Made by a program: the position numbers and the translations under genes. From Albula goreensis (taxonomy: Eukaryota; Chordata; Actinopteri; Albuliformes; Albulidae), in NCBI GenBank assembly GCA_022829145.1, contig CM040744.1, positions 8,715,001 through 8,779,000 on the forward strand: DNA of 64,000 nucleotides, written 5' to 3'. The notes below the pieces were generated by a model. That model was not told where the DNA came from. It searched no databases and worked only from the letters and a program-made list of their open reading frames with translations. Shown one piece after another: positions 50,170 through 63,745 of this stretch; positions within the stretch are counted from its first letter, which is position 1, and the number at the start of each line of letters is the position of its first letter.

Positions 50170-53100
50170 GGACCTGCAGTGCTCTCAGTCAGTTGGAAAG
50201 CTGGCTTTGACTAGGCCTTTCTCTACCACAGAACAGGAGATACTGTTTTTTTTTTTTACTTTGATATGAATTTTGTTGGAAAAATGAACGTCTGCCAAAA
50301 CACAATGACCAGTCCCACATTTTGGCAAAGCACATAACAGTATAATAAAAACAAATCAAATGTGCATTTCTCGTTAACATATGTTTGTAAAACATGAGCC
50401 TGAGGATATAACACTGGTTTAAATAAAACTCAGCATAATTACTGTCACAGATGGGTACTCCACTTAAGATACTTTCTGTGAGCATAAATATCAAGTCTCT
50501 TCATGCGGTAGTTTCAGATACGCGAATGCCAAGAAACAAGTGTCAAGCGTATGAGAAGTAAACAGGATTAAGTCTCAATTACAGTGTTGCCTTTTGCGCT
50601 AATGATCGACCAACAAACACAGCACCTGTCTGTTTCTTTGTTGTTTTTGTTTTTTTTTTAGACACCAAAAAAACCCCACTATCTTTTTGTCTGTAAGTTG
50701 TCGTTACATAAACGTAGAATGACATCGACTCTGTGATGTACTGGCACCTTGTCCCAGGGCCCGGTTCATGACACAGAAATTAGGATAAACTCCAGCCACA
50801 TAACTCAGCCAAGCTTGGACAAGGTCTCATGATTTCAAATAGTCGAGCACCATTTCAGTTGTTATAAATACAAGTGCTATTAACTGTGGTGTCACTTGCT
50901 GCAAAACCTTTAAATATCATGTTTTCACCCACTGGCTTGATTCTTAGACAATGTGCCTTACTTGGAGGGGGGCGGGTTCGTGTTTGGTTTGTGGTCGACC
51001 CTGAGAGTGATTGACATGAACAATGATGTAGGAGCAGATCAGGTGTGGATGAGCCACTTTCAGGTGCGGCACTCAGAGACAAAAACATTAATATCCTGCG
51101 CATAACAGAGCCATATGCAGAGTTACAGGGATCGTGCTCAGTTTAATCTCAGATTAATTTACAGCACTGTGGAGATAATACCTTCCAGCGAGTTCAAAAG
51201 ATGGAGGTGGAATATAATCGCAAGTTTGCCGCACACAGAACTTTTGCTTCCTCTGCGTGTCCTACTTTCGGAATGTTCTGCCAAAATATGAAGAGTTAGG
51301 ACCGGCTGCTGCGTCTCCCCTCCCCCTCGTCCTTCAAAGGGTTCAGGTGCCACCTATGTGTTTTGGGGGTGACTGTTAGTGCGGGGTCCCATGTCTGGGA
51401 TGGAGGGACAGATCAAAGCTAGGGCTTGTCTATGTGTAATGAAAGGCACCGCTCTAATGATGGGAGCGCTAAACTTTCCTTCCTGCACCAGAGGGAGGAG
51501 GGGAAAAAAAAGCACGCTCTCATTTGGACGGCGTTCCCGTTCGCTGGTCCGCAGCGCTCTTAGCAAGGTGTGAATGCGAAGGCCAGGTAGAGTCCTCTGG
51601 CACTGCATTGGTATCATCCATTTTCCGCGCCCTCATTACTCTCCTTTCGCAGGCTCATTTCAATAATCTTGGTCCAGATACAATGCTCAAGGAAAGTTGC
51701 ACGAATTTACCATTCTTTGAAAACGCAGATTTTTGCGATGGGCGTATTGAGGGAGCATTTTCTTCACTCTTATTCCTATTTCACACCACACTATGAATCC
51801 AAAGGCAAAATACATTTATTCCTACATTCTGGATGAAAGGGGATAGATGGTTTTACAGCATGATTAGAGAAATGGAAGGACTGAAATGAAACCGAATAGC
51901 AAAGCGCTCTCAGGAAAAAACGGTATTCGGTAAACGGAATTTCTGATGCCAGTATTTTTTTTTTTTTTAGAGGCCTCAGAAATGCAGAGGGTAGTGAGAT
52001 TCTCAGCTGCTGAGCAAATGTGATAAATATTACATATGTTTCACTGTTAATTAATTTTCCTTGTGACTCCACTCACACGTCTTACACCGGCGCCTGGCAA
52101 AGTTGGGAGGGGGAGGCTAGGTACGGCCACACATCGCTTCGCAGGAATATGGCAAAACTCAAATACGGCTTGAATAATATATCTCCCGCTAAGCCTTCTC
52201 CGCTCCCCAATCCATCCCGCCTGTAATTTGGACATCCAAGGATTCCACTCGACTGTCTTTTGTTTCTCCCAGAAGACAGCGCTCGGTCAAGTTTGTCTTA
52301 TGAAAAATTCACCGACCGTTTACTTGAAAAATCGAGCATCATGCATAATGTAGGACCAGAACAGCTCCCAGCCCCTCGGATCCCCCCAACCTCCTCGCCC
52401 CCACCTCCTCCTCCAGCCCATTCCCCATCCCCAGTAGAGATTCCTCCTGCCACAGGAAACAGCTGGGGTCCCATTTAATGGTAAACGCTCAAATGGCCCT
52501 CTCGCCAGAATTGAAAGACCAGGAGCAGCGAGTGGCGAACCCGTTTTTCTCGGGGGAGGAGGATGTTCGTCTTGAATCCTGGGAAGGACAATGAGGTTCG
52601 GCCACCAATGAAGACACTTTGCCTCAAATTGATCTGGTAAAAATATAGCTTTGTAAATGGGCTTTAGAAAGGATACAATATAACAATGGCCAACGATGAA
52701 ACGATAAATTATTTTCTGCTGGCACCAGAACGAAGAACAAAGAACCAAATTCCTACTTGCATTCTGCCGGGTCTGCACAAAAACCCTGCACAAGGAACAA
52801 AAAGCATATCTTGGAAAGAGGTGTGTTGTCCTGGTTACTGAAAACAGAGGATGGTGATGACAGGGTGTTAGAAATATGCTTCCACTCAAAGAAGCACACC
52901 AAAAAATGAGGTGCACTCCAGTCAGACACAGGACTAATGTCCAGTACCTCTATATTTACATGTGAGAGTGCACAGAAGCTGCTGCTGACAGACTGTCCGT
53001 GTTTCCTCACAGACCTCTTTCTCTGCTTTTTCCCAGAATTCCCTGTGGCGCTAATCCTTCTGCAAGCTGCTATAAAACATTGGCCAATAATGCTGAGCGT

Positions 53101-54963
53101 TCACTTCTCCTCATTTAACACTAACTGCACACAGTTGAGAGAAAAGGATTGTGGATGTTCACAAGAATTTTCTCCACAAAAATCACCTTCCACCAACTAC
53201 CAGACCCAAACAAAGGGCCTAAACTGTGAGGTAAGCTATTTCAAGTAGATATAAGACTGTAAAACCGATATGCACATGGCTGTGCTATGAATCATTGCTG
53301 CATATGATGAAGTAGAGGATCACATGACATGGTAATGATACCCGCTAGGGTAGGAACCCTCAGGGGTCCAGAGTAGCTCTCTGAACTCTCCCTGACCTCT
53401 GGGCAAAGGTGGTGAGATAACAACCGATGTCAAGGCATGAAGCTATTGCCCCCATGTTTAATGCAATCAGACAAGGCCCACCATTCTGAAAAGGTGAGGG
53501 ATCGGGCCAATCCAACACTCAACCCCCATAACGAGAAAACACGCAGTGTCCTGGGATCGCTTCCAGGGAAAGAGGAATGCGTTACCATCCTGGATTCTAA
53601 TTTCAAGCATTCATAATATCATATCAATTAATTTTTCACCAAAAATAGAACTCATCTGGAGGTGAAATTGCACTGAGATTGGAGTCCTCTCTTGCGGGCT
53701 AAAGACACACAGGAAATAATTTCATAACGGAGATGTTTCGCCTATGCAGAACCTCTGATCTCCTGATCAGACCTACTTCATGCTTGAGTTTGTTCATTGG
53801 AAAGTGCAGTCCATGCCTGGGAGAAACAGGAATATTTTTCGCCAATTAAAAAAAAGCAAAGAAATCGAAACTGTCATACTGTCACACTTTGAACGAAATT
53901 AAAGTGTATTTGTTGTTTGGAATAATTACAGAGTTTTAAATATGGACATATGATGTGACATGTTTGTCTCTGATTCATTTTTCATGTTAATTATTTGCGG
54001 TTTTTAAGGGATCACAGTCTGATGTTTTTATTCACTAAATGTTAAAGCGTTGGATGCCTCTCAAGTATCCCTGAAGCTATTATACCATTGCTATTCTCAA
54101 TTAATTGACACACTGCAGAATAATATAATAATTTCCTTTATGGTATATATTTCACATCATAAGCATATTTATAGCAATGGTGTGAATCTGAATATTTAAA
54201 TTAAATGTGCATTGTTATGGTCTTACCTAATTCCTCATTGTAAGAGTCACTTTCTTATGTGGCTTTGATTTCTCTCTCAGACATTCACTCATTCTTAATC
54301 CCTTTGTTTTATGCACTCTCTCTCCCTCCCTCCCTCTCTCTCTCTAAAATATTTTCTCTTAAAATCAGAGTGGTAAAGATTTTGAAAAATCTATAGTACA
54401 TGCACATTAATTATACAATAGTCAGTTTTATTAGAAGACATTATAATAATAAACTGATTCTTATTCAGCTATATTGTAAAATAAATTGACTTCAAAATAA
54501 GGAAACAAGAAAATTTTTCAGATATGAAAGTGTTTTTTTATTGTGGTTTTATAAATCTAATACATAACGGCACTGCAGAAACAACAGATTCAGCAGGGCC
54601 TTTTGGTAGCTGTTCCAGTAAGAACGGGGCGTACTGCAATACTGGCAGGACCGTCCTTCCTGGTTCATCTTGCCTCTGTGAAATTGCTTTGTATGATTTA
54701 CAGCAGAGCACTGAATCTTCTTTATATGTTTTCTATAAGGAGAGAAGTCTTTGCCATGCAATGCAAATGAGGCAGAGGGGGTTTGATTATGTGGGCTGGA
54801 GGCTGATGATACTGTATTCGAAAGTGGGCGTGCGGAGTGGACCTTTCCCCCCCAAGGGAGCGCAATTCCAATTCCCCACCCGTCGTGCTCAGTGAGGTAG
54901 AACGAGTCTTACTCGGCTCCTCCCGGACCCAGAGGACCCAACACACCAGTGCGCCTGGACAGC
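50170..54963. other. Intronic DNA, no gene recognised
   Basis: A GC-raised segment at about 52080-52560 carries a 198-codon minus-strand frame (52320-52916) of low-complexity Trp/Gly/Arg-rich character with no known domain. A T-run lies at 51956-51970. The rest is AT-rich without recognisable elements. Confidence 0.5.
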
Positions 54964-55060
54964 CCTCTCTCTCTCTCTCTCTCCCTCTCCCCCTCTCTAT
55001 CTCTCTCTCTCTCTCTCTCTCCCTCTCTCTCTCTCTCTCCCCCCCTCTCTCTCTTGCTCT
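54964..55060. repeat. CT-rich polypyrimidine tract
   Basis: About 97 bp of CT repeats with CCC runs. Arg/Glu-rich frames on the minus strand and Ser/Leu-rich frames on the plus strand here are artefacts of the tract. A shorter similar tract lies at 54315-54345. Confidence 0.93.
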
Positions 55061-58000
55061 TGCATGAGTCATTCCTTATGAAATCAATCAAGAGAGGAAA
55101 TACTGTGCCGCGCTGCCATTCTCCATACTTTCCTTTGAAGTTCTGCTCTCACCACGCTCTGGCTACTTTGCCCCATCACAAACATGGTGACACCGACATT
55201 CAATGAGGTAATTAAGACAACGATAACCGCTTCGCCGTCTAATTCAGGGGCGCACCATAGCTGGGCAGGATAACAAGTCTTAAAACTTCAACGGTTGAGG
55301 GCCAATGGTTGTGCTCAACTGACGACAGGATACAAAATCATGATTTTTACAAATTATTTTAGACACACTTTTTGCATTGGTTAAATCAAATGAAACATTA
55401 GATTACATTTACTAATTAAATTACATTTTAATTCAGCAATAGTATCCATCCCCACTAACATACAGTTGCATATAGTTCCATATAGTTGTTTGGCTACCAT
55501 AATTCAAAGGACTTGTTCCACAGAGAAGTGTTAGTTTTTGATAATGCACTCCAGTTGATAGAGGGTCAGCACAGACGTATTTTCATTCTTTTGTTTCATT
55601 AGAGGACCAAATTTGAGAGATTTCAGGTTTCCGATTTCATTTTCATGGCCAGGTTTGGAAGATTGAAGAGTACTTATATTAAAGTCTTAAATTACAATAA
55701 GAAGAGGATATCAGGTAAGACAGACACATTTCCTTGTGGGAACTGTACATGAGAGGTATCCAAAGATAGGTCACACTTAATTCTGTATGAGAGGTCATTC
55801 AGGACAAGCGTAAATGGGAAATCGCATTACGGCAAAAAGGCATGTTTTCATTGGTGAATGAATATGGATTTCCCCGAATATGAATGTATGCTAAGCCTGG
55901 CCTAAGGTTACGAGGCATGCAGCTCTTACAGACTACGAGGCGTGACACAGAGCTCTGACAGATCGACTTGAGTCATATTCACAGATTATTGTTTCAGACG
56001 GTGAAGAACGAGGCAAATTTTATGCCTTGAGGGAACTGGGCTATTTTTGCACATTATTTCTTAGAGGAAACTTAACATTTGGGCACCTTCAATTAGAGAA
56101 GTCAAGTCAATGGCCCATCAAACAGGGATGACTAAGTGAAGCCCCTGCCATTTCCTAACCATACATATACAAACAGATAAACAACATTCAACAATGAATA
56201 CATTCAGCAGCTTATTCAGTTATGCCATACATTATAATACAATGAAAAAACTAGTCATAAAATATACTATCTACACTCTTAGCACAATCTCCTTTCCGTT
56301 CATTCCAATTAAAAAGACTTACTGTGTTGCAAATAAAGTTGTGAGTTTTAGGGTAACCAGGGGCAATTCAGATCAATTCCATTAATTTGTCCAATAGTCG
56401 GCATTAATGTCCTCAAGTCCGCACTGAACAACCAAAGTAAGCTGGATGATATCTCTCTCTGTGCTATAGTATCTACAGCCCAGTGCTTTGTGGAATACGT
56501 TTGTGCTGATTCTGCCATGATTCCTGGTTCCAGAGACTGTGATCAGTGATGTGATGTCACTAGCCAGTCCAAGCAAAATAGGAACGCATAAGACATAAGG
56601 AAATATGTTTCTATGTTAATGATGCATATTAAATTTGCCATTGGTAAAATAAATAAAACATGTCATTTTAGTAAGAGAAATGACACGCCTATTTAAGTTC
56701 AATTGCCTGTTGTTGCCATCAGACATTCATATGTTCTCGTGTTCTAACACCACCCAAGCAATATTAACTAGCTGAAAAATTACATTTATTTCTGTTTTTA
56801 TTTTTATCACCTTGCTTACACCACTGACTAACTACATATGATTTTCTTATTGTAAACTATATAGCAAGCCATACTTCTAGTTTCCCACAAAATGTTGCAA
56901 CAGCATTTTGGTATGTATTAGTTTTGCCATTTAACAGAGCAAAAGTTATCCAGTTATCCACAGCTAAGGTTAGCAAGCTACACAGAGCTAGATGATATAT
57001 TACTTATTCGTGGGAGCAAAGAAGCTCTCAGCTGTCACTTCCTTCCTTGTCACATTTTTTTTAACAGTACGATGCTTTTTCTTCACCGTACTCACACTCC
57101 CTCAACAGTCAAATGGGAATTCCTGTGACTTCAGTCATAAAACGCCTTTTGAAATACACACTTGCCCAGGGGAGAAGGGAATACTGTTATCCGGAGAATA
57201 GGCCTGGATTGAAAATGTGTACTGAACAATGACTCACAATTAAAAGCAAGAGCTCAAAAGTACACTTTGGTATGAGCTCAATGATCACTTCTTCAAAAAT
57301 TGTCCTTGGACTAAAAAAAGTAATGTTTGTTTTTAATCATAGGTTAAAGTTAGAACACCTTTTTATAGCAGCCAGGTTAAACCCTTGCACCCGGGCTGGG
57401 AAAAACACATCGTCATCCGTTTTAATTAGTAGTGCCCAATTAACATTTGGTCATCGAAAACCCAAAAGCCGATACATTGTCCTCTTTAAGTATCTTTGAC
57501 TTGATCCTTGATCATAATGACAAGTAAGACCTGGCAATCCTGCATATAACCACATTATAAATCACCATTATTAGTTGACCATCTTGATTAAGTTAAGTTG
57601 TTGGGTAAAATTGGTGAGTAAGAGATGACAGCCATGTTTTCACATTCACTACAGCACGCTGGAGCTAACTGGTTATCAGGGTCCTTGGATGGTAACTGTT
57701 CTACCGTGTTAAGCTAGTCCTGTCACTCATGCATCACTATTGAATGGAAGGGCTAAATATTACACATGCTTGAACAGCAATTACACTGAAATGTTGGAAG
57801 GTGATTAGGGGCTCCGCCTTGTAAATTAAAATGCCACACTGACAAACCAGTAAGGGCCACGTTGTCGTAAAGTCGGCCATTTACGTTATTAGATTTACAA
57901 CAAAAGGGGAAATGATTGCAGGTTTACAACTGGGGTATAAATGAAAAACTACATATGGAAATTTCCAGACATGAATGGTAATACCTACAACATAGCTTCT

Positions 58001-58138
58001 GACCAAGTGTGTTAATCAGGCTCTAATGCTTTTCCAGCAAACGGACTTCAAATACCATTAGAGTGAAAATGACTGGCAATCCATTACAATGAGTGTCCCA
58101 AATGACAATGGTCAGATTAACTGCATTCTTTTGCACAG

Positions 58139-58140
<2 letters not shown>
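55061..58140. other. Intronic DNA, nothing recognised
   Basis: AT-rich with only short frames. A CCATTTAACAGAGCAAAAG word near 56930 faintly recalls the SINE tail but is too diverged to call. Confidence 0.5.

Positions 58141-58211
<71 letters not shown>
58141..58211. repeat. GT microsatellite, 71 bp uninterrupted
   Basis: A pure (GT)35 run plus a final G. It is the longest perfect dinucleotide array in the window. Alternating purine-pyrimidine DNA of this length can adopt Z-DNA and is usually highly polymorphic. Confidence 0.97.
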
Positions 58212-58212
<1 letters not shown>

Positions 58213-59518
58213 TTCATGCTTGGGTGTGCTACAGCCAGCCTTGTCAACTGGATTAGGACTGGGGCATTGGATTTAGTCAGTATATGAGTTTATTGATATT
58301 GAAATCTATCACAGTTGACAGATGAAAATTACTCATAATTCATTTCACAGGCCTGGGAAAACCAAGCGAAGGGCATAATGACAAGGCTCATGGTTAAAAG
58401 AATGTGTTCAATTCAAACAGGTATTAGCATCACAAAGGAGAAATAATGAACATTCTTCTTCAAACATCTGCCATGGCCAATAGGAAAATCTTCTTTGTTC
58501 AGTCTATTCAGCAACACCAACGTTAAAATTCCTCAGTCTCCCTGCTCTGAGGTTGGTGCTATTGTCTTTTTTCGGATGCGTATCTTGTAAATGTTCCGGA
58601 CACAAACGTTTTACTGCCCCTCACTCCACTCCACACACCTGCTGAGTTGGTATTGACAGATTCATACCAGTGAACTCACAGAGGAGAATACCAATTGGCA
58701 TATTTCCATATTCAGCACAAAAGCACTGATGAGTCAAGTGATTTAAAGTGTTGTTCCATATGCTGAATTTGTATCGCTATTTAAACTCATTGAAATAAAG
58801 GCATCTGCAGCACATTCCTGCATTGTGCACACAATTTCCTGTTGTTCATTAGTTTGGTATACTGGAGCAAATTCATTGGTCCATAAGTGCCCTGAATTTA
58901 ATGTTTAATTAAGCCAATGAAGTTTCACAGCAACCTGCATCAAAAAATCATCTGTTCCTTTAAATTTTGCATGCAATTTTCAGTAATATATTTTGAATTG
59001 ACAGAGTAATTAGAACTTGGAATAAGTCCCCATAATATTCTGCCAGGCAATATTCATATCTGGAGAAATGCACATCCACCTTACCAATGGCTGAAGCAAT
59101 CAAGATAGAGTGTAGCCAAAAATTAATTTGAGTCATTAGCAACCTCCTATTTATACAGTATCTGCACTTGCTAAAATTGTTAGGAAGCTGAGATAAATGC
59201 AGCCAAATTGAGTTCATTATTACTAAGAGTGAAAGTCTCAAATTTAACTGCCCAGCAAATGTCTGCAGCTGTTCAAGTGCAGTTTGATGTAATGTACACT
59301 GAATGAAGGATTTATTGATTCGGTTTTCCTTTTAAAATAATCAAAGGGTAATCTCTCTGCTTCAATGGTTCGATAATTCTTTTCATTTGTTCACTCGTTG
59401 CATTTCAGCATTCCAGCTACTTCTTATGTGTAACAGTCTCTGGCACTTAGCAAAAGGAACTGTGCTTTCAATACTATATATTATGTATTATACACATGAT
59501 ATTGTATTAAAGTACAGC

Positions 59519-59911
59519 TGTGGCAGCAGGTGGGGTGGAGAAGGGTCAGGGAAGCCTCCCTGCCTCGCAAAGCCTGGGGGGTTTTCAGGACCATGGACAG
59601 AGGAGGCCTGGCTTCACTTATGGTGCTAAGGCAGACTGGTAATGAGCCAAGGTGTTACGGTTTAGCTTCATCAGGCGTACAACCAAGACACAGCTGTGTC
59701 AGCTCCTTCTCTACTTCTTTTTTTGGTAGCTAGTGCTAAGACTGCTACTAAGTTGCACACGTCATTTTGATGTTTAGAATTTGCTCGGCCCCATTTTTTT
59801 TGTCAGGGCTGTTTCGTTTCCAAGTTTTGTTTTTGTGCTCATGAAATACAATAAAATTGTGGTTTGGGGATTTATCATGTCTTCCTTTCATCCACTGGGA
59901 CTGTGACCACA
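59519..59911 (+). mobile_element. Candidate solo LTR
   Basis: The segment starts TGTGGCAGCAGG and ends CTGTGACCACA, giving TG...CA ends with a short TGTGG/CCACA inverted repeat. An AATAAA polyadenylation signal lies at 59850-59855 in a T-rich context, about 60 bp from the 3' end, as in many fish LTRs. No internal retroelement coding region flanks it. The flanking bases (ACAGC and ATAGA) do not form a clean target-site duplication. It could instead be another T-rich repeat or a retroposed 3' end. Confidence 0.4.
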
Positions 59912-60660
59912 ATAGAGATAAAGCTTAAACTTCTTGACTACTTCAGCCTTTTTTCCCCCAAGAGTTCCACTTACTGCCTCTTTTTTAGAGAGGTAGATGA
60001 ATGTCTGAACGCGTAGAGCAGTTCCGTGGTGACTCCATGCTGAGCCCGAAGCTTCAAAATACAAACCATTAACATGTTTTAATATCTCAGCCTAAATGTC
60101 TCCTGTCATATTACACAAAAGAAATCTGGTTAAAAACTTGTTAATTACTGCAATAATAATACCACCTGACTCAAGTCGGCATATTGTCAACTGATGGACA
60201 TTTAAATGGAAATCAAAAGAAAAATATTTTTAAAAAGAAAGCCCATTTCCTCCTATCGCACAAAATCAGTCCTCAAAGTATTTGCAAAGTGTATTTAAGC
60301 CTTCCCTGTACTTGATATCATAAAAGGACCAACCGTACAGAGAGAGCGACAATTAACTCTCAATTAAATTAGGGGGTATTTAAATGTGATGGATATTTAA
60401 TGCTTGATAACATACAAAATGTTTTAGTAATGCATTTTTGATAAATCTCAGATTCAAGCAGATTTTTGGAGGCAAAATTGATCATGGGTTAACACAAAGA
60501 TCTCTGAGATACCACACAGTACCATGCTGAAGCTATGATGGTAATCAGAAACATGTGGAAAGACACTATTCATTTCACAAAATTTGCAAACAAGCAATAG
60601 AACTGTTAGTTAGTAACAGTGGCACAAATGTTTCAGGCCTAAACTGTAATCGAAAGGCAA

Positions 60661-61090
60661 ACAGCTATTGGCCGGGAGCAAGGCGCGGGGGCGTGGCATC
60701 CGTTTGGCTCCAAGACCTGAGCCTCAGAAGATAAAAAATCAGGACTCCCGCTGATCCGCGGAGGCCAAGGCCCCCAGCCGATATGCAAAGTCCCACACGT
60801 TGCGCCGTGATACGGGGGAAAAAAAGGAGAGGAGGTGAGATCACCGGGGCGACAGCTGTGAGATAATCACCGTGGTCCGGCCTTATGGGTCGCTGTGAAT
60901 TGTCTGCTCCGGGGAACACGCAGATTTACTGCCGCGCTACCGGGGCTCATCCGCAATCTCTCCACTGACTCATCTGGCGCTCTCCTCTCTCTCACTCCTG
61001 TCTGCTTTGTTTTCCAGCTCTGGGCCAGCATTGGTATGCTGCGGGGAGAAACAGGTGCGCCCTCCTGCACATCTCCGTTTCGCTGCTTTG
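60661..61090. promoter_or_regulatory. GC-rich, CpG-dense patch
   Basis: GGCCGGGAGCAAGGCGCGG, CTGATCCGCGGAGGCC, CGTTGCGCCGTGATACGG and CTGCCGCGCTACCGGGG are concentrated in about 300 bp. I checked the minus strand for a grid2 first exon (signal peptide followed by a donor) and did not find one. It could be an enhancer or an alternative promoter. Confidence 0.35.
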
Positions 61091-62490
61091 CAAAGAAAAA
61101 TCCATCCCTGTCGTAACGGCTTACAGCTCAGAAAATAAAGGCCCCGCTTACATCACGGTGCCTGATAATAATGCTAGAGCTATGGACTAATCCTCACTGA
61201 TCAACCAGTTCAAGCCGTGATTTTAATATGAGACCTTGCTGCTATACATTCCGGATTAAAACAGCTGGTTTTCAATGTTGCCATCTGAAAAATCTATAAA
61301 AATCAAGGTTTTTTTCCCATCCTTATAAGCAAGTTACTTTATGGTCATGAAATATATTCTAATTTTGTGAAAACATTCCATTGTAAGACATTCTTTTTCA
61401 TATTGCCATATGCAGCCTTTTTTGAGTGTTTAAAAGACCAAAATAAAAGAGGAAAATGAAATATCTGTGATCATGCCATTCTTCCATCACTAGCAAAATT
61501 TAGATAACGACAACCACAGCAGAAAAAGAAAAAGATTGCTACAATGTGTAGCTTTCCCGAGAAAGAGAACATAATACAAATAAGAAACAGACAAAATACA
61601 AATAGGAAGTACTTTGAGAAACACCAAAATACCATTCATTCTCAAATGCTAAATTCTTCAAGGTACGCTGACATCATGACCACCTTTCTGCACTCAATGC
61701 ACATGCATTCTGGGACTGTAGTGACAGTCTTTCAGCTGGCTCATCACATTGCATAAATTGGATCAAACGATGCTATTTTCAGTGACTGAAATAACAAACG
61801 TGTTGTCACTCTGTATCTGTTCAGAAATACTGCCATGACTTCCAGTCTCATCAGCAATCATATTTGAAGACGAATTCTGAACTGGCTTGATTACTGACCG
61901 AATGCTTCTTACCTTTGCGCCAGCACCCCTCACTGATCCGCCATCAGAAACCACTCAGTCGTCAAAACACGCTCGATGATTTCTCCATTAGAAACACCAA
62001 ATGCTCCAAACACCAATCACACAGCCAATAATCTGAGCATGGCACAGTCAACGGCACAAAGACCTAAACCCATGCCATCGTTAATTTGGTGGGCCTTTTT
62101 TTCTCCCTTGTGATGCAACAATTTCACCTTAGTTCTAAAAAACACATTTCAAAGCTGGGGTTTTTCAATTTCGGCCTTCTGACATTTTAAAAATTGATTT
62201 TTGAAAAGGGCCAGACAGGCCAACTCGCCCATATTCTGCCTGCCCCACTTATCAATCCTGACGTTCCTTCCCTGATTAACTTTCTTCCTTCCGGATGTTT
62301 ACTCCTCTGTATTTTGCAGGAACATTCATTATTAACATTTATCGACACGTTATTTTACACCGGTGTGTGGGACTAAATATTCTCAAAGAGATATATATCT
62401 CTGCGCAGAATTGCTCTCTTTCTCACAGCAGGGTGCTGCAGTTTGCTCCGGTTGATGTAGGAGTGTGATACATGCACCTGCAAAACAAGA

Positions 62491-62749
62491 CCTTTCCTTT
62501 TTAATATAGTTTACAGGCAGTTGATATTCTTTAAGGTTAAAGTAGTCTTAAAGCACCTCTTTTGTTATTGGCTGCTCACCAAATTCAACCTCCAATCCCA
62601 TCAGCTCCTTCCCCGTTCCCACAACAAACACCTCACAGTAAAGCCTTTCATTTCTGATACACTTTAAAGGCAGGTGATATCATTTCAGGGTGAAGTGGTC
62701 TTTGGGCACTTTGAATTGTACATACTGTATTGGCAGCTCACCAAATTCA
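62491..62749. repeat. Diverged direct duplication of about 100 bp, offset about 153 bp
   Basis: Copy 1 (62491-62587) and copy 2 (62644-62749) share in order CCTTTC, GGCAGGTGATAT-like, GGGTGAAGTGGTCTT-like, a GCAC word, and ATTGGC(T/A)GCTCACCAAATT. The two copies are perhaps 70% alike. Between them lies a 56-bp spacer. Origin unknown: a tandem duplication or two copies of an unrecognised repeat family. Confidence 0.65.
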
Positions 62750-63654
62750 GGCTAAGAGTCAGACCCCACCACGGCTTTATATAGCTTTGCAAGACATCTG
62801 TCTGAAAAACTTCATTACAGCCCCATTCAAACTACTCTCCCAATTAGAAAGCAGAATAATTGCTTTATAAAAATATAATAAATTATTCATTAGTTCACAG
62901 CAATTATAATTAGGAAAGGGAGGTTTTACAGCCATTTTTTCTCTTTGGATACAACCCCAGACAGCCAGTAAACAGTCTGTTGGATTATTGCACCTGAACA
63001 ATATGTTTAAACAATACAAATATATATTCATGAGGTACAACTTCCAGTCTGAGTAGCACTTTCACCAATTCCCCGAATCATTAGTGTGTCTGTCATTTTA
63101 AAACGAGAAAAAACAATCATAGCTGTGCAAAAGAGTCTTGGGAGATGGATTCTGCATCGGATTTGTCGCGTTAGTATTCATCCACAGATGTCCAATATGT
63201 CAGAGGTCTACTGGGATTGGTATAGAAAGGAACACTGATCAGTGCTGGATAAATGAACACAGATCAGTGCTTAAGAAAGCCACGGGTATTAAAAGCAATA
63301 AGAATCATTTTCTTTTTGTTGCGGCGCGCCCTAATCTATGATAAAAAGACTTCACGTCCTGAGAAGATCACATCACTGCTGCTGCTGCTGGAGCATTTAT
63401 GGTGTGCAATATGCATCACCCACAGTAGACCAGAGGTAAGCCACGTTAGCGAGTGCCAGCTTCTAGGCTTCTGCTAGCATTAGATGTGGCTGAAAGACAC
63501 ACAGGTGGAGCGCTGAGAATACACTTTACGGTTTGGGAGGACAGATAAAACATTGGCACTGTGTAGGCTGGAGGCCTCTTCTGTAGATCCTTCAGTCAAA
63601 ATCGCTTCAGTGCAGCTGTCGTAGGTGTCAGCAGAGAGTTGGACTCCTACCAGA

Positions 63655-63745
63655 CGCTCCTCCAAGGGGGACGCTCCCCCACGAAATCGGTGACGAGCGC
63701 CGGGGTCCCGGCTTTGAGCGCGTGGCGGAACGCCACGTCACTGCT
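63655..63745. promoter_or_regulatory. CpG-dense patch with a perfect 7-bp-stem hairpin
   Basis: About 12 CpG in 90 bp. CGTGGCG-GAA-CGCCACG (63721-63737) is a perfect stem with a 3-nt loop, overlapping CCACGTCA, which resembles a CRE or ACGT-core site. No coding potential is recognised. Confidence 0.35.

Noticed and set aside
52320-52916. 198-codon minus-strand open frame
   Set aside because: Low-complexity Trp/Gly/Arg and Pro/Arg stretches come from a GC-rich patch. There is no known domain and no credible donor for a grid2 first exon.
56925-56960. CCATTTAACAGAGCAAAAG word resembling the SINE tail
   Set aside because: Too short and too diverged from the consensus to support a call.
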